Assembly: GCA_050743265.1 (NCBI GenBank)
Contig: JBOGEN010000098.1
Span: 1-58,123, forward strand
Reading direction: 5' to 3'
DNA: 58,123 bases
Source: JBOGEN01 sp050743265
GTDB taxonomy: Bacteria > Actinomycetota > Actinomycetes > JBOGEN01
Part shown: piece after piece, positions 34,002-44,772 of the stretch
Layout of the letters: each line of letters starts with the position of its first letter
Numbering within the stretch: the stretch's first letter is position 1
The notes under the pieces: model-generated
Database searches by the model: none
Told to the model about the DNA's origin: nothing
The model's input: only the letters and a program-made list of their open reading frames with translations
Program-made: the position numbers and the translations under genes

Positions 34002-34664
34002 ATGGACGTGGTCATCGCCGGAGGACACGGCAAGATCGCCCTGCGCCTCGCGCGGCTGCTCGCGGCCCGCGGAGACAGGCCGGTGGGCGTGGTGCGCAAC
34101 CCGGACCACGTACCCGACGTGGCCGAGGTCGGGGCGGACCCCGTGGTCCTCGACCTCGAGAGCGCGGAGGTGTCCGACCTCGCCACGCACCTCGAGGGTG
34201 CCGACGCCGTCGTGTTCGCCGCTGGGGCGGGCCCGGGCAGCGGTGCGGCTCGCAAGGACACGGTCGACCGGGCCGCCGCCGTGCTGCTCGCCGACGCCGC
34301 CGAGCGTGCGGGGGTGCGCCGCTACCTCCTCGTGTCGTCCATGGGGGCCGGCGCCGACCCCTCGCCCGGCACCGGCGAGGTGTTCGCGGCGTACCTGCGG
34401 GCCAAGACTGCCGCCGAGGCCGACCTGGCCCGTCGCGACCTGGGCTGGACGATCCTGCGGCCGGGCAGCCTCACCGACGACCCCGGGACGGGGCTCGTAC
34501 GGCTCGGCCGCCAGGTCGCCCGTGGCGAGGTGCCGCGCGACGACGTGGCGGCCGTGCTGCGCGCCCTGCTGGACGAGCCCGCCACCGCACGGTTGACCCT
34601 CGAGCTGGTCGGCGGGGACACGCCCGTCGTCGATGCGGTCGCCCACGCCGTCGCCGACGGCTGA
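34002..34664 (+). CDS. NAD(P)-binding atypical SDR (NmrA/YwnB-like)
   Basis: A 220-residue Rossmann protein starting MDVVIAGGHGKIALRLARLL. GGHGKIA is a GGxGxxG-like nucleotide motif, and VVFAAGAGPGSG and YLLVSSMGA follow in the expected strand order. The usual YxxxK is replaced by Y-L-R-A-K (YLRAKTAAE), which retains Tyr and Lys. Typical functions are NAD(P)H-dependent reduction or redox sensing; no substrate can be named. Leaderless promoter likely. Confidence 0.82.
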   Translation: MDVVIAGGHGKIALRLARLLAARGDRPVGVVRNPDHVPDVAEVGADPVVLDLESAEVSDLATHLEGADAVVFAAGAGPGSGAARKDTVDRAAAVLLADAAERAGVRRYLLVSSMGAGADPSPGTGEVFAAYLRAKTAAEADLARRDLGWTILRPGSLTDDPGTGLVRLGRQVARGEVPRDDVAAVLRALLDEPATARLTLELVGGDTPVVDAVAHAVADG

Positions 34665-34673
34665 GCCAGCGGC

Positions 34674-34892
34674 TCAGACCGGCCAGGCGGACGCCCGCCA
34701 GGACCCGGGCCCGTGGGACAGCGGGCGGCGGAGCAGGGCGGCGCGGTCCGCCCAGCGTGAGACCGGGGCCGAAGGCCGCGGCTCACCCGCGGCCGTACGG
34801 GAGGCGAGCACCGCGACCAGGGCGGCGATCTCCTCGGGCGAGGGGTCTCCGCGGACGACCCGCAGCACGGGCCGGGCGTGGTCGTCGCTCAC
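34674..34892 (-). CDS. accE: Acyl-CoA carboxylase epsilon subunit
   Basis: Small stimulatory subunit of actinobacterial propionyl/acetyl-CoA carboxylases, 72 residues. The N-terminal PVLRVVRGDPSPEEIAALVA (8-27) and C-terminal WADRAALLRRPLSHGPGSWR (47-66) are the conserved blocks. The GTG at 34892 overlaps the stop of the unknown upstream gene by GTGA. Equivalent to Rv3281 accE5, though here separated from accD5 by one gene. Confidence 0.9.
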   Translation of the reverse strand: MSDDHARPVLRVVRGDPSPEEIAALVAVLASRTAAGEPRPSAPVSRWADRAALLRRPLSHGPGSWRASAWPV

Positions 34893-35464
34893 TGCTCGTC
34901 CTCCCCGGGATCCGCGCCCCAGCCCGGCGGGAGGCCGTCGGCCTCGTCCCCGTCGTCGGCGAGCAGGCCGAACGGCTCAGGCTCGCCGCGGGCGATGCCC
35001 AGCTCCGGGACCTCGTAGCCGGCGTCCTCCAGCCGGGTGACGATCTCGTACCCGGCCTCCTCGACGATCTCGAGCACCCCGTCGAGGGCCTCCTCGCTCG
35101 ACCCGGGGGTGGCCACGACGGCGAAGTGCAGGTGGAAGGAGTCGGCCGGGACGTCGTCCTCGTCCTCGGCTCCCTCCGACAGCACCGTCGCCCCGGCCGT
35201 GGCCTCGGCCGCAAGGTCGTCCGCCACCCAGGCCATACCCACGTCCGCGGTGAGGCCGAGCTGCTCGGTGCAGGCGTCCTCGAGACGACCGAGGGCAAGA
35301 GCGGCCTCCCGTGCGGCCACCTCGAGCCGCGGGTCCTCGACCGCCTCTGCGGCGCCCGACGACTCACCACGGACGCCGACCGCCACGTCGACGTAGTAGT
35401 GCAGCGCCGTCGCGTACGCGGTGACGAGGGCGTGCAGGTCCGTCGTGGACTCGTCGGCACTCAA
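34889..35464 (-). CDS. Unknown protein coupled between accD5 and accE
   Basis: Not recognised. It has 191 residues. The N-terminal half (1-100) is helical and Ala/Glu-rich (TDLHALVTAYATALHYYVDV). The second half has DSFHLHFAVVATPGSSEEAL and EEAGYEIVTRLEDAGYEV, suggesting an alpha/beta domain, then an acidic, Gly-rich tail. There is no signal peptide or membrane segment. I place the start at TTG 35464, which overlaps the accD5 stop (TTGA); no ATG or GTG in frame lies near the accD5 end. Its stop overlaps the accE start. Double coupling suggests it acts with the carboxylase. Confidence 0.65.
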   Translation of the reverse strand: MSADESTTDLHALVTAYATALHYYVDVAVGVRGESSGAAEAVEDPRLEVAAREAALALGRLEDACTEQLGLTADVGMAWVADDLAAEATAGATVLSEGAEDEDDVPADSFHLHFAVVATPGSSEEALDGVLEIVEEAGYEIVTRLEDAGYEVPELGIARGEPEPFGLLADDGDEADGLPPGWGADPGEDEQ

Positions 35465-37098
35465 AGCGGGATGTTCCCGTGCTTCTTCGGGGGCAGGGTC
35501 TCGCGCTTGCTGCGCAGCGTCCGCAGCGCCCGGACGACCTCGGGGCGCGTCTCGTGCGGCTGCATCACGGCGTCGACGTAGCCGCGCTCGGCCGCGATGT
35601 AGGGGTTCGCGAAATGGTCCTCGTAGTCGGTGATGAGCTCGGCGCGCTTCGCGTCCGGGTCCTCGGCGTCGGCGAGCGTGCGCCGGTACAGGATGTTCAC
35701 CGCCCCCTGGGCTCCCATCACCGCGATCTGCGCGGTGGGCCAGGCCAGGTTGATGTCCGCGCCGAGGTGCTTGGACCCCATGACGTCGTACGCCCCGCCG
35801 TACGCCTTGCGCGTGATGACAGTGATCTTCGGCACGGTCGCCTCGGCGTACGCGTAGATGAGCTTGGCGCCCCGCCGGATGATGCCGTTCCACTCCTGGC
35901 CCGTGCCGGGCAGGAAGCCGGGTACGTCGACGAACGTGAGCACAGGGATGTTGAACGCGTCGCACGTCCGGACGAACCGCGCCGCCTTCTCCGACGCCTC
36001 GATGTCGAGCGTGCCCGCGAAATGCAGCGGCTGGTTCGCGACGACGCCCACCGAGCGGCCCTCGACGCGGCCGAACCCGCACACGATGTTCTGCGCCCAC
36101 AACGCGTGCACCTCGAGGAAGTCGCCGTCGTCGACGACGTGCTCGATCACGTTGTGCATGTCGTACGGCTGGTTGGCCGAGTCGGGCACGAGCGTGTCGA
36201 GCTCCCGGTCGATGTCGGTGACCGCGAGCACCGCCGTGCTGCCGGACGTGGCCGGGTCGTCGAACACCGGGGGGTCGGAGAGGTTGTTGCTCGGCAGGTA
36301 CGACAGGAGCTCGCGGGCGGTCTGCAGGCACTCCTCCTCGTCCGCGGCCGAGAAGTGCGCCACGCCGGACTTGGAGTTGTGCGCGTACGCTCCGCCCAGG
36401 TCCTCGAAGTCCACCGACTCCCCGGTGACGGCCTTGATGACCTCGGGCCCGGTGATGAACATGTGCGAGGTCTTCTCGACCATGAGCGTGAAGTCGGTGA
36501 TGGCCGGGGAGTACACGGCCCCGCCCGCGCAGGTGCCCATGACGAGCGAGATCTGCGGCACGACCCCGGACGCCCGGACGTTGCGGGCGAAGATCTCGCC
36601 GTAGAGGCCGAGGGAGACCACACCCTCCTGGATGCGGGCCCCTCCGGAGTCGTTGATGCCGACGACCGGGCACCCGATCTTCATCGCCAGGTCCATGACC
36701 TTGACGATCTTCTCGCCGAACACCTCGCCCAACGAGCCGCCGAACACGGTGAAGTCCTGCGCGAACACGCAGACCGGTTGCCCGTCCACGGTGCCGTAGC
36801 CGGTGACCACGCCGTCGCCGTACGGGCGGTTGGCGTCGATGCCGAACGCGTGGGCGCGGTGCCGTGCCAGGGCGTCCGTCTCGGCGAACGACCCCTCGTC
36901 GAGGAAGGCCTCGATCCGCTCTCGGGCGGTCATCTTGCCGCGCTTGTGATGCGCCTCGACCGCCTTCGCCGACCCGGCGTGCACCGCCTCGTGGTGGCGC
37001 GCCTCGAGCTCGGCGAGCCGCCCTGCTGTGGTGTGGATGTCGATGCCGGCGTGGGCCGGCGGCTCGTTCTCGGGTAGTGACGCGGGTTCGGCTGCCAT
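35461..37098 (-). CDS. accD5: Propionyl-CoA/acyl-CoA carboxylase carboxyltransferase beta subunit
   Basis: Transfers the carboxyl group from biotin to propionyl-CoA (or acetyl-CoA). It has 545 residues. The two crotonase-like halves carry the oxyanion-hole segments INDSGGARIQEG and GTCAGGAVYSPAITDF (N-half) and FVDVPGFLPGTGQEWNGI and TRKAYGGAYDVMGSKHLGAD (C-half). A start at ATG 37098 has GGAGGA upstream and a TACGCT -10 at 37132-37137. Closest by position to M. tuberculosis accD5 (Rv3280). The residue selecting propionyl- over acetyl-CoA was not assigned. Confidence 0.95.
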   Translation of the reverse strand: MAAEPASLPENEPPAHAGIDIHTTAGRLAELEARHHEAVHAGSAKAVEAHHKRGKMTARERIEAFLDEGSFAETDALARHRAHAFGIDANRPYGDGVVTGYGTVDGQPVCVFAQDFTVFGGSLGEVFGEKIVKVMDLAMKIGCPVVGINDSGGARIQEGVVSLGLYGEIFARNVRASGVVPQISLVMGTCAGGAVYSPAITDFTLMVEKTSHMFITGPEVIKAVTGESVDFEDLGGAYAHNSKSGVAHFSAADEEECLQTARELLSYLPSNNLSDPPVFDDPATSGSTAVLAVTDIDRELDTLVPDSANQPYDMHNVIEHVVDDGDFLEVHALWAQNIVCGFGRVEGRSVGVVANQPLHFAGTLDIEASEKAARFVRTCDAFNIPVLTFVDVPGFLPGTGQEWNGIIRRGAKLIYAYAEATVPKITVITRKAYGGAYDVMGSKHLGADINLAWPTAQIAVMGAQGAVNILYRRTLADAEDPDAKRAELITDYEDHFANPYIAAERGYVDAVMQPHETRPEVVRALRTLRSKRETLPPKKHGNIPL

Positions 37099-37131
37099 CT
37101 GGTCCTCCGTCGGATCCTTCGGGCGTGGGTC

Positions 37132-37137
37132 AGCGTA
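37132..37137 (-). promoter_or_regulatory. -10 hexamer (TACGCT) of accD5
   Basis: TACGCT on minus, 33 bp before the ATG at 37098. The predicted leader of about 27 nt includes the GGAGGA ribosome site. Confidence 0.4.
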
Positions 37138-37167
37138 GCCGCGGACAGGGCCCTCCCGGCCCGTCCC

Positions 37168-37173
37168 TAGCAT
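37168..37173 (+). promoter_or_regulatory. -10 hexamer (TAGCAT) of ppc
   Basis: TAGCAT, six bases before the GTG at 37180. Predicted leaderless start, divergent from the accD5 promoter. Confidence 0.5.
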
Positions 37174-37179
37174 GGGCGG

Positions 37180-39882
<2,703 letters not shown>

Positions 39883-39883
39883 G

Positions 39884-40756
39884 GTGAGCGACGTCCCGGC
39901 GCCCCGCCGGGTGCGGCTGTCGGAGGACGAGCTGGCCCGACTGCTCGCGGACGTTCCCGGGCCGGGCGGGCAGCCCTGGCGGGTGCGGGTCGTGGACTCG
40001 GCAGGGTCGACGAACGCCGACCTCGTCGCGCGCGTCCGGGCGGCCGAGAGTGCCGGGACGTCGGGTGAGGCACCGGGTCAGGGCGGCCTCGCGGGCGAGG
40101 TGCTCGTCGCCGAGGAGCAGAAGGCCGGCCGGGGACGCCTCGGGCGGACATGGACCGCGCCCGCCCGCTCCGCGCTCACGTTCTCGGCCGTCCTGCATCC
40201 CGGTGACGGCGTGGCGGACTGGGGCTGGCTGCCGCTGCTCGTGGGCGTCGCCGTCGCGGACGCGGTCCGGAGCGAGACGGGCGTACCGGTCGGCCTCAAG
40301 TGGCCGAACGACCTCGTCCTGCCCGACGCGGACGCGGACGCGGACCGCAAGCTCGGCGGCGTGCTCGTCGAGCGGGTGGGAGGGGCCGCGGTCGTCGGGG
40401 TGGGGCTCAACGTGTCCCTCACGGTGGAGGAGCTCCCGGTGCCCACCGCGACCTCGCTGCTGCTCGCGGGCGCTGGCGAGGTGGCACGGGAGCCGCTGCT
40501 CGTCGCCGGCCTGGCCGCGCTGGCGGGGTGGGACGGCCGGTGGCAGGCCGTGGGTGGGGACGCGGGCGCGAGCGGGCTCCACACGGCGTACGTGCAGCGG
40601 TGCGTCACGCTGGGCCGGGCGGTCGCGGTGCACCTGCCCGGCGGGGGCGAGACTCGGGGCACCGCGGTCGCGGTCGACCCGGACGGGCAGCTCGTGCTCG
40701 ACACCGGCCAGGGGCGGCACCCGGTGGCCGCGGGTGACGTCTGGCACGTCCGCTGA
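39884..40756 (+). CDS. birA: Biotin-[acetyl-CoA-carboxylase] ligase (monofunctional)
   Basis: Activates biotin with ATP and attaches it to carrier proteins such as AccA3. It has 290 residues. GSTNADL (41-47), the biotinyl-AMP loop GRGRLGR (82-88), KWPNDL and the GLNVSL block are intact. There is no N-terminal helix-turn-helix, so it is a group I ligase without repressor function. An Ala/Gly insertion (57-70) before EVLVAEEQ is longer than usual. The GTG at 39884 is one base after the ppc stop. The M. tuberculosis homologue (Rv3279c) also lies next to accD5. Confidence 0.94.
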   Translation: MSDVPAPRRVRLSEDELARLLADVPGPGGQPWRVRVVDSAGSTNADLVARVRAAESAGTSGEAPGQGGLAGEVLVAEEQKAGRGRLGRTWTAPARSALTFSAVLHPGDGVADWGWLPLLVGVAVADAVRSETGVPVGLKWPNDLVLPDADADADRKLGGVLVERVGGAAVVGVGLNVSLTVEELPVPTATSLLLAGAGEVAREPLLVAGLAALAGWDGRWQAVGGDAGASGLHTAYVQRCVTLGRAVAVHLPGGGETRGTAVAVDPDGQLVLDTGQGRHPVAAGDVWHVR

Positions 40757-40817
40757 GCAGCGGACGGTCTTCGGCGCTTCGCCGCCTGTCATCGGCCTTG
40801 CCGGGGGTGGGGCGTGC

Positions 40818-40823
40818 CACGAT
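40818..40823 (+). promoter_or_regulatory. -10-like hexamer (CACGAT) of the PH-domain gene
   Basis: CACGAT, six bases before the GTG at 40830. It fits CANNNT; weaker than the TANNNT examples. Confidence 0.35.
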
Positions 40824-40829
40824 CTCCCC

Positions 40830-41438
40830 GTGAGCTCCCAGGACCGTCTGCTCGGCGAGGACGAGGACGTCGTGCTGGAGATGCGCACACACGCGAAGGT
40901 CCTGGTGCGGCCCGCGATCGTGCTCGTCGTCACGACCGGGGTCGCCTCGTATCTCGCGTCCGCCGTGCCCGCGGGCGACGCACGCCTGTGGGCGCGGCTC
41001 GCTGTGGCCGCGGTCGCCCTCGTCATCGTGCTGCGCTGGACGGTGTGGCCGTACCTCGTCTGGTGGACCTCGACGTACACGCTGACGGACCACCGGTTAC
41101 TGCTCCGCTCCGGCGTCCTCTCCCGGCAGGGGCGCGCCATGCCGCTGGCCCGGGTCAACGACGTGCACTTCTCGCACTCGTTCGTGGAGCGCCTCCTGGG
41201 GTGCGGCACGATCGTCGTGGAGTCGGCGGGGGAGCGGGGGCAGCTCGTACTCGACGACGTCCCCCAGGTCGAGATCGTGCAGCGCGAGCTCTACCGGCTG
41301 CTCGAGGAGGACGACGCCCGTCGGCGTCGGGGCGAGCCCGAGCCCGTGTGGGACGACGAAGACGAGTGGGACGACGAGGACGAGGAGGACGAGGACGAGG
41401 AGGCCGACGAGCCCGCCGTGAAACGCCGGTGGTTCTGA
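40830..41438 (+). CDS. PH-domain-containing membrane protein
   Basis: A 202-residue protein of the bacterial PH (bPH2, YdbS-like) family. It has two membrane segments (about 26-50 and 55-80), then a PH-like domain starting YTLTDHRLLLRSGVLSRQG with LARVNDVHFSHSF and GCGTIVVESAG. The C-terminal 45 residues are strongly acidic (runs of Asp and Glu) and end KRRWF. Equivalent to Rv3278c, which also neighbours birA. Function unknown. Confidence 0.85.
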   Translation: MSSQDRLLGEDEDVVLEMRTHAKVLVRPAIVLVVTTGVASYLASAVPAGDARLWARLAVAAVALVIVLRWTVWPYLVWWTSTYTLTDHRLLLRSGVLSRQGRAMPLARVNDVHFSHSFVERLLGCGTIVVESAGERGQLVLDDVPQVEIVQRELYRLLEEDDARRRRGEPEPVWDDEDEWDDEDEEDEDEEADEPAVKRRWF

Positions 41439-41439
41439 G

Positions 41440-41676
41440 TCAGGGGGCCTGGTCGTCCTCGACGTCGGATCCCCAGAGCGGCTCGTCCGAGCCCCTCCCC
41501 TCGTCGTCCCACGAGGAGTAGTTCGCCACCGTGACCACGACCAGGGGGATCAGCGCGGCGACCACCCCCACGATGATCGCGCCCGTCACCGACACGGGAC
41601 GGATCACCGCCCAGGCCAGCACGAACAGGCCCAGGCAGGTCCCGATGAGCAGCGGGTACGCGCGCCGGTGCCACAT
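41440..41676 (-). CDS. Small membrane protein of the DUF3099 type
   Basis: A 78-residue protein with two hydrophobic segments (about 8-24 and 29-50) joined by RPVSVTG, and a short acidic tail. Family assignment is from length, the double hairpin topology and the actinobacterial context. ATG at 41676 lies six bases after TACGGT (41683-41688, minus), so it is probably leaderless. Convergent with the PH gene, with one base between the stops. Function unknown. Confidence 0.7.
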   Translation of the reverse strand: MWHRRAYPLLIGTCLGLFVLAWAVIRPVSVTGAIIVGVVAALIPLVVVTVANYSSWDDEGRGSDEPLWGSDVEDDQAP

Positions 41677-41682
41677 GGCCCC

Positions 41683-41688
41683 ACCGTA
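41683..41688 (-). promoter_or_regulatory. -10 hexamer (TACGGT) of the DUF3099 gene
   Basis: TACGGT on minus, six bases before the ATG at 41676. Confidence 0.45.
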
Positions 41689-41730
41689 GGGTCGCCGAGG
41701 ACAGCCGACGAGGGTGGGTGAGGTGGCGCC

Positions 41731-42753
41731 GTGACGCCGTCCCAGGGCCACAGCGCGATCTGGCTGGAGCAGGTGCTGCTTGGCGGGGTCCGCCGGTACG
41801 CGCGGGAGCAGGTCGCGGACTTCACCGGGGTACCCCTCGACGTCACCCGGCAGCTGTGGCGTGCCATGGGGTTCGCCGACGTCCCGGACGAGTCGGTTGC
41901 CTTCACCGAGGCGGACGTGACGGCGCTGGCCCGGCTGACCGGACTGGTGTCCACCGGGCTGGTGGACCAGGAGCTCGGCATCCGGATGACCCGGGCCATG
42001 GGTCAGACCCTGTCCCGGCTGGCCGAGTGGCAGGTGCAGACCTTCGTCGAGCACCTCGAGCAGCAGGACGGCCTGGCCCGGGACGAGGCCGTGGCCACCA
42101 GCGTGGAGCGCATCGGCCGCCTGCTTCCCGAGATGGAGGCCCTGCTGCTCTACGTCTGGCGGCGCCAGCTCGCCGCGGCGGCGACGCGCACCCTCTCGGT
42201 GTCGGACCACGAGGCGACCGCCCGCGTCCAGGTCGTCGGGTTCGCCGACCTCGTCGGGTACACCCGGCTGGCCCGTGGGCTGGAGGAGCACGAGCTCGCC
42301 TCCCTCGTCGAGTCGTTCGAGTCGCGGGCGGCCGACATCGTCGCCTCGCGCGGCGCCCGCCTGGTCAAGACGCTGGGGGACGAGGTGCTGTTCGTGGCCG
42401 ACGAGGTGGAGGTGGGCGCCGACACCGGGCTCCGGCTCGCCGAGGAGATGGTGCAGGACCCGCAACTGCCCGACGTGCGGGTGGGTATGGCGGCGGGCAC
42501 CGTCCTCTCGCGGATGGGTGACGTGTTCGGCACGACGGTCAACCTCGCGAGCCGGCTCACCGCCCTCGCCCGTCCCGGCAAAGTCGTGGTCGACGCGGGA
42601 TTCGCCGAGGTGGTGCGGACCCTGCCCGGCTTCGCGGTGACCACGCTGTGGCGCCGCCCCGTGCCCGGGCTGGGCATGGTGGAGCCGTCCGTGCTGTCCC
42701 GCGCGGGCGCCGCGGATGCGGCCACGGAGCCCTCCGGCGAGCCCGTCGGCTGA
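41731..42753 (+). CDS. Class III adenylate cyclase with N-terminal regulatory domain
   Basis: Makes cAMP from ATP as a homodimer, 340 residues. Residues 1-155 are helical and resemble the regulatory domain of M. tuberculosis Rv1264/Rv2212-type cyclases (pH or ligand sensing, inferred). The catalytic domain (about 160-320) has the metal-binding D173 (FADLVGYT) and D217 (LGDEVLF), substrate Lys K213, and transition-state residues N271 and R275 in TTVNLASR, so all key residues are intact. There is no membrane segment. GTG at 41731 with GAGGTG upstream. Confidence 0.92.
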   Translation: MTPSQGHSAIWLEQVLLGGVRRYAREQVADFTGVPLDVTRQLWRAMGFADVPDESVAFTEADVTALARLTGLVSTGLVDQELGIRMTRAMGQTLSRLAEWQVQTFVEHLEQQDGLARDEAVATSVERIGRLLPEMEALLLYVWRRQLAAAATRTLSVSDHEATARVQVVGFADLVGYTRLARGLEEHELASLVESFESRAADIVASRGARLVKTLGDEVLFVADEVEVGADTGLRLAEEMVQDPQLPDVRVGMAAGTVLSRMGDVFGTTVNLASRLTALARPGKVVVDAGFAEVVRTLPGFAVTTLWRRPVPGLGMVEPSVLSRAGAADAATEPSGEPVG

Positions 42754-42799
42754 CCCATCAGGCGGGCCCGTCCGTCGGTGCCACGCGCTCGGCCGATAT

Positions 42800-42855
42800 G
42801 CCCTGCTCACCCCCTGCTGAGCAGGACGTCCTGCTCAGCGCAGGGTGAGCAGGGC
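42800..42855. repeat. 56-bp compound palindrome after the cyclase gene
   Basis: Outer arms GCCCTGCTCACCC (42800-42812) and GGGTGAGCAGGGC (42843-42855) enclose a perfect 24-bp palindrome (42816-42839; each half GCTGAGCAGGAC or its complement). TGCTCA or its complement occurs four times. It shares TATGCCCTGCTCAC with the inverted repeat at 22881. It could be a terminator for the cyclase gene or a dispersed palindromic element. Confidence 0.8.
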
Positions 42856-42912
42856 TGACGGCGCGGCGGGCTCGCCTGACCTCGCCCGTCCTCGGCCGGC
42901 GCCCGCACACGG

Positions 42913-42918
42913 CTACCC
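42913..42918 (+). promoter_or_regulatory. -10 hexamer (TACCCT) of the enoyl-CoA hydratase gene
   Basis: TACCCT, eight bases before the GTG at 42927. Predicted leaderless start. Confidence 0.5.
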
Positions 42919-42926
42919 TTCGCGGC

Positions 42927-43790
42927 GTGGTTGACGACACGACGTATGAGACCGAGACCGCCGCGTACGAGGGCGTCGCCGTCCGCAGGCACGGCCCGCG
43001 GGGGCACGTGGCCGAGCTGATCCTGAACCGGCCCGAGGCCCACAACGCGCTGTCCACCGCGATGGCGCGAGGCCTGGCCCGGGCCACCGACGACCTGGCC
43101 GCCGACCCCGCCGTCCGCTCCGTCGTGCTCACCTCGGCGGGCGGGAAGGCGTTCTGCGTGGGCGCGGACCTCAAGGAGCGCGCGTCCTTCTCCGACGCCG
43201 ACCTGCTGCGCCAGCGACCGCACTTCCGGGCCGCCTTCACCGGTGTGCTCGACCTGCCGGTGCCGACGGTCGCCGCGGTGCACGGCTTCGCCCTCGGGGG
43301 CGGGTTCGAGTTCGCCCTCTGCTGTGACCTCATCGTGGCGGACGAGACCGCCGTCGTCGGGCTGCCTGAGGTCACCGTCGGCCTGGTACCGGGCGGAGGC
43401 GGGACCCAGCTGCTGGCCCGCCGTGTCGGGTCCTCGCGGGCGGCAGACCTGATCTTCACCGGACGTCGGGTTGGTGTGGACGAGGCCGAGCGGCTCGGCC
43501 TGCTCGACCGCCGGGTCGAGGCGGGCGCGGCGCGTACGGTGGCGCTGGAGATCGCCGCAACCGTCGCGGCGAACTCACCGGTCGGCGTCCGTAGCGCGAA
43601 GCGGGCGCTCCGGCTCGGCGACGGGGTGGACCTGCGTACCGGGCTCGAGACCGAGGACGCCGCGTGGCGGGCCACGGCCTTCTCCGCCGACCGGGCCGAG
43701 GGCATCGCGGCGTTCAACGAGAAGCGGCGCCCGGTCTGGCCGGACCCCGAACCCGACCCCGACCGCGACCCCAGGGGAGGCCACACGTGA
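42927..43790 (+). CDS. Enoyl-CoA hydratase/isomerase family protein
   Basis: Crotonase-fold enzyme, 287 residues. NRPEAHNALS, the oxyanion-hole segment KAFCVGADLKER (about 73-84) and HGFALGGGFEFALCCDLIVAD are typical. LPEVTVGLVPGGGGTQLLAR has the Glu expected for hydratase activity. It is coupled to the downstream HMG-CoA lyase by GTGA, so methylglutaconyl-CoA hydratase in leucine breakdown is a reasonable guess, not proven. GTG at 42927; the C-terminal 15 residues are Asp/Pro-rich. Confidence 0.9.
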   Translation: MVDDTTYETETAAYEGVAVRRHGPRGHVAELILNRPEAHNALSTAMARGLARATDDLAADPAVRSVVLTSAGGKAFCVGADLKERASFSDADLLRQRPHFRAAFTGVLDLPVPTVAAVHGFALGGGFEFALCCDLIVADETAVVGLPEVTVGLVPGGGGTQLLARRVGSSRAADLIFTGRRVGVDEAERLGLLDRRVEAGAARTVALEIAATVAANSPVGVRSAKRALRLGDGVDLRTGLETEDAAWRATAFSADRAEGIAAFNEKRRPVWPDPEPDPDRDPRGGHT

Positions 43791-44701
43791 GCGACCTTCC
43801 GGCCAGGATCTCGCTCCGCGAGGTCGGGCCCCGGGACGGCCTTCAGAACGAGCCGCCTGTCCCGACCGAGGCGAAGATCACGCTCATCGACGCGCTGTCG
43901 CAGACCGGGGTGCGGCGCATCGAGGCCGTGTCCTTCGTCCACCCGACGGCGATCCCGCAGATGGCGGACGCGGACGACGTGTGGGCGGGCATCACCCGCA
44001 ACCCGGACGTGCGCTACTCCGCCCTCGTGCCGAACCGGAAGGGGGCCGAGCGTGCCCTGGACGCGGGCTTCACGGAGCTCGAGGTGGTCGTCTCCGCGTC
44101 CGACACGCACAACCGCAAGAACGTGCGGCGCTCCACCGAGGAGTCCCTCGACGACATCGCGGGTCTGATCGCGCTCGCCCACGAGCGTGGCGCCACCTGC
44201 CAGGTCGTCGTGTCGACGGCGTACGGCTGCCCGTACGAAGGCGACGTCCCGGTCAGCCGGGTCGTCGAGGTGGCGGGCCGGGCGGTTCGTGACGGAGCGG
44301 ACGGCGCCTCCTTCGGGGACACCACCGGCATGGGGACGCCGGGCCGGGTCACCCGCCTCGTGGGCGAGTTCCGCAGCGCGTACCCGGACACGCCGCTCAA
44401 CCTGCACTTCCACAACACGCGCGGGACCGGCCTGGCCAACGTGCTCGCCGCGCTGCAGGCGGGCGTGGACGACTTCGACGCCTCGGTGGGCGGGCTCGGC
44501 GGGTGCCCGTACGCCCCGGGCGCCACCGGCAACATCGCCACCGAGGAGCTCGTCCACATGGTCGAGGACATGGGCATCGACACAGGGATCGACCTGGACC
44601 GCCTGATCGCAGCCGCCGCCGTGGCCGAGCAGCTCATGGGGCGGAGGCTGCCCTCCCAGGTGTTGCGGGCGGGCCCGCGCACGCGCACCATCACCGCGTA
44701 G
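43787..44701 (+). CDS. Hydroxymethylglutaryl-CoA lyase
   Basis: Cleaves HMG-CoA to acetyl-CoA and acetoacetate, the last step of leucine degradation. It has 304 residues with a TIM barrel. REVGPRDGLQNE (11-22) supplies the metal and catalytic Asp; LHFHNTRG holds the two His metal ligands; and GGLGGCPYAPGATGNIATEE carries the signature with the conserved Cys. The GTG at 43787 overlaps the hydratase stop. Members of the same DRE-TIM family with other substrates exist, but the Cys signature favours HMG-CoA lyase. Confidence 0.93.
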   Translation: MSDLPARISLREVGPRDGLQNEPPVPTEAKITLIDALSQTGVRRIEAVSFVHPTAIPQMADADDVWAGITRNPDVRYSALVPNRKGAERALDAGFTELEVVVSASDTHNRKNVRRSTEESLDDIAGLIALAHERGATCQVVVSTAYGCPYEGDVPVSRVVEVAGRAVRDGADGASFGDTTGMGTPGRVTRLVGEFRSAYPDTPLNLHFHNTRGTGLANVLAALQAGVDDFDASVGGLGGCPYAPGATGNIATEELVHMVEDMGIDTGIDLDRLIAAAAVAEQLMGRRLPSQVLRAGPRTRTITA

Positions 44702-44772
44702 GCATCGCCCGGCCGGGCTCTGAGTCCACCCTCCCCCCGACCGACGGGACGACGTGGAGGAAGGAGGCCGTC

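Noticed and set aside
30380..35581. A 1733-codon open frame on plus covering accA3, maf, accE and accD5
   Set aside because: It is antisense to well-conserved genes and its product is Arg/Gly/Ala-rich with no domains; GC-rich third positions remove stops from the opposite strand. Similar frames at 12217-15444 and 35461-39189 were dismissed for the same reason.
41340..41410. GACGAGGACGAG repeat as a non-coding element
   Set aside because: It is the acidic C-terminal tail of the PH-domain protein in frame.
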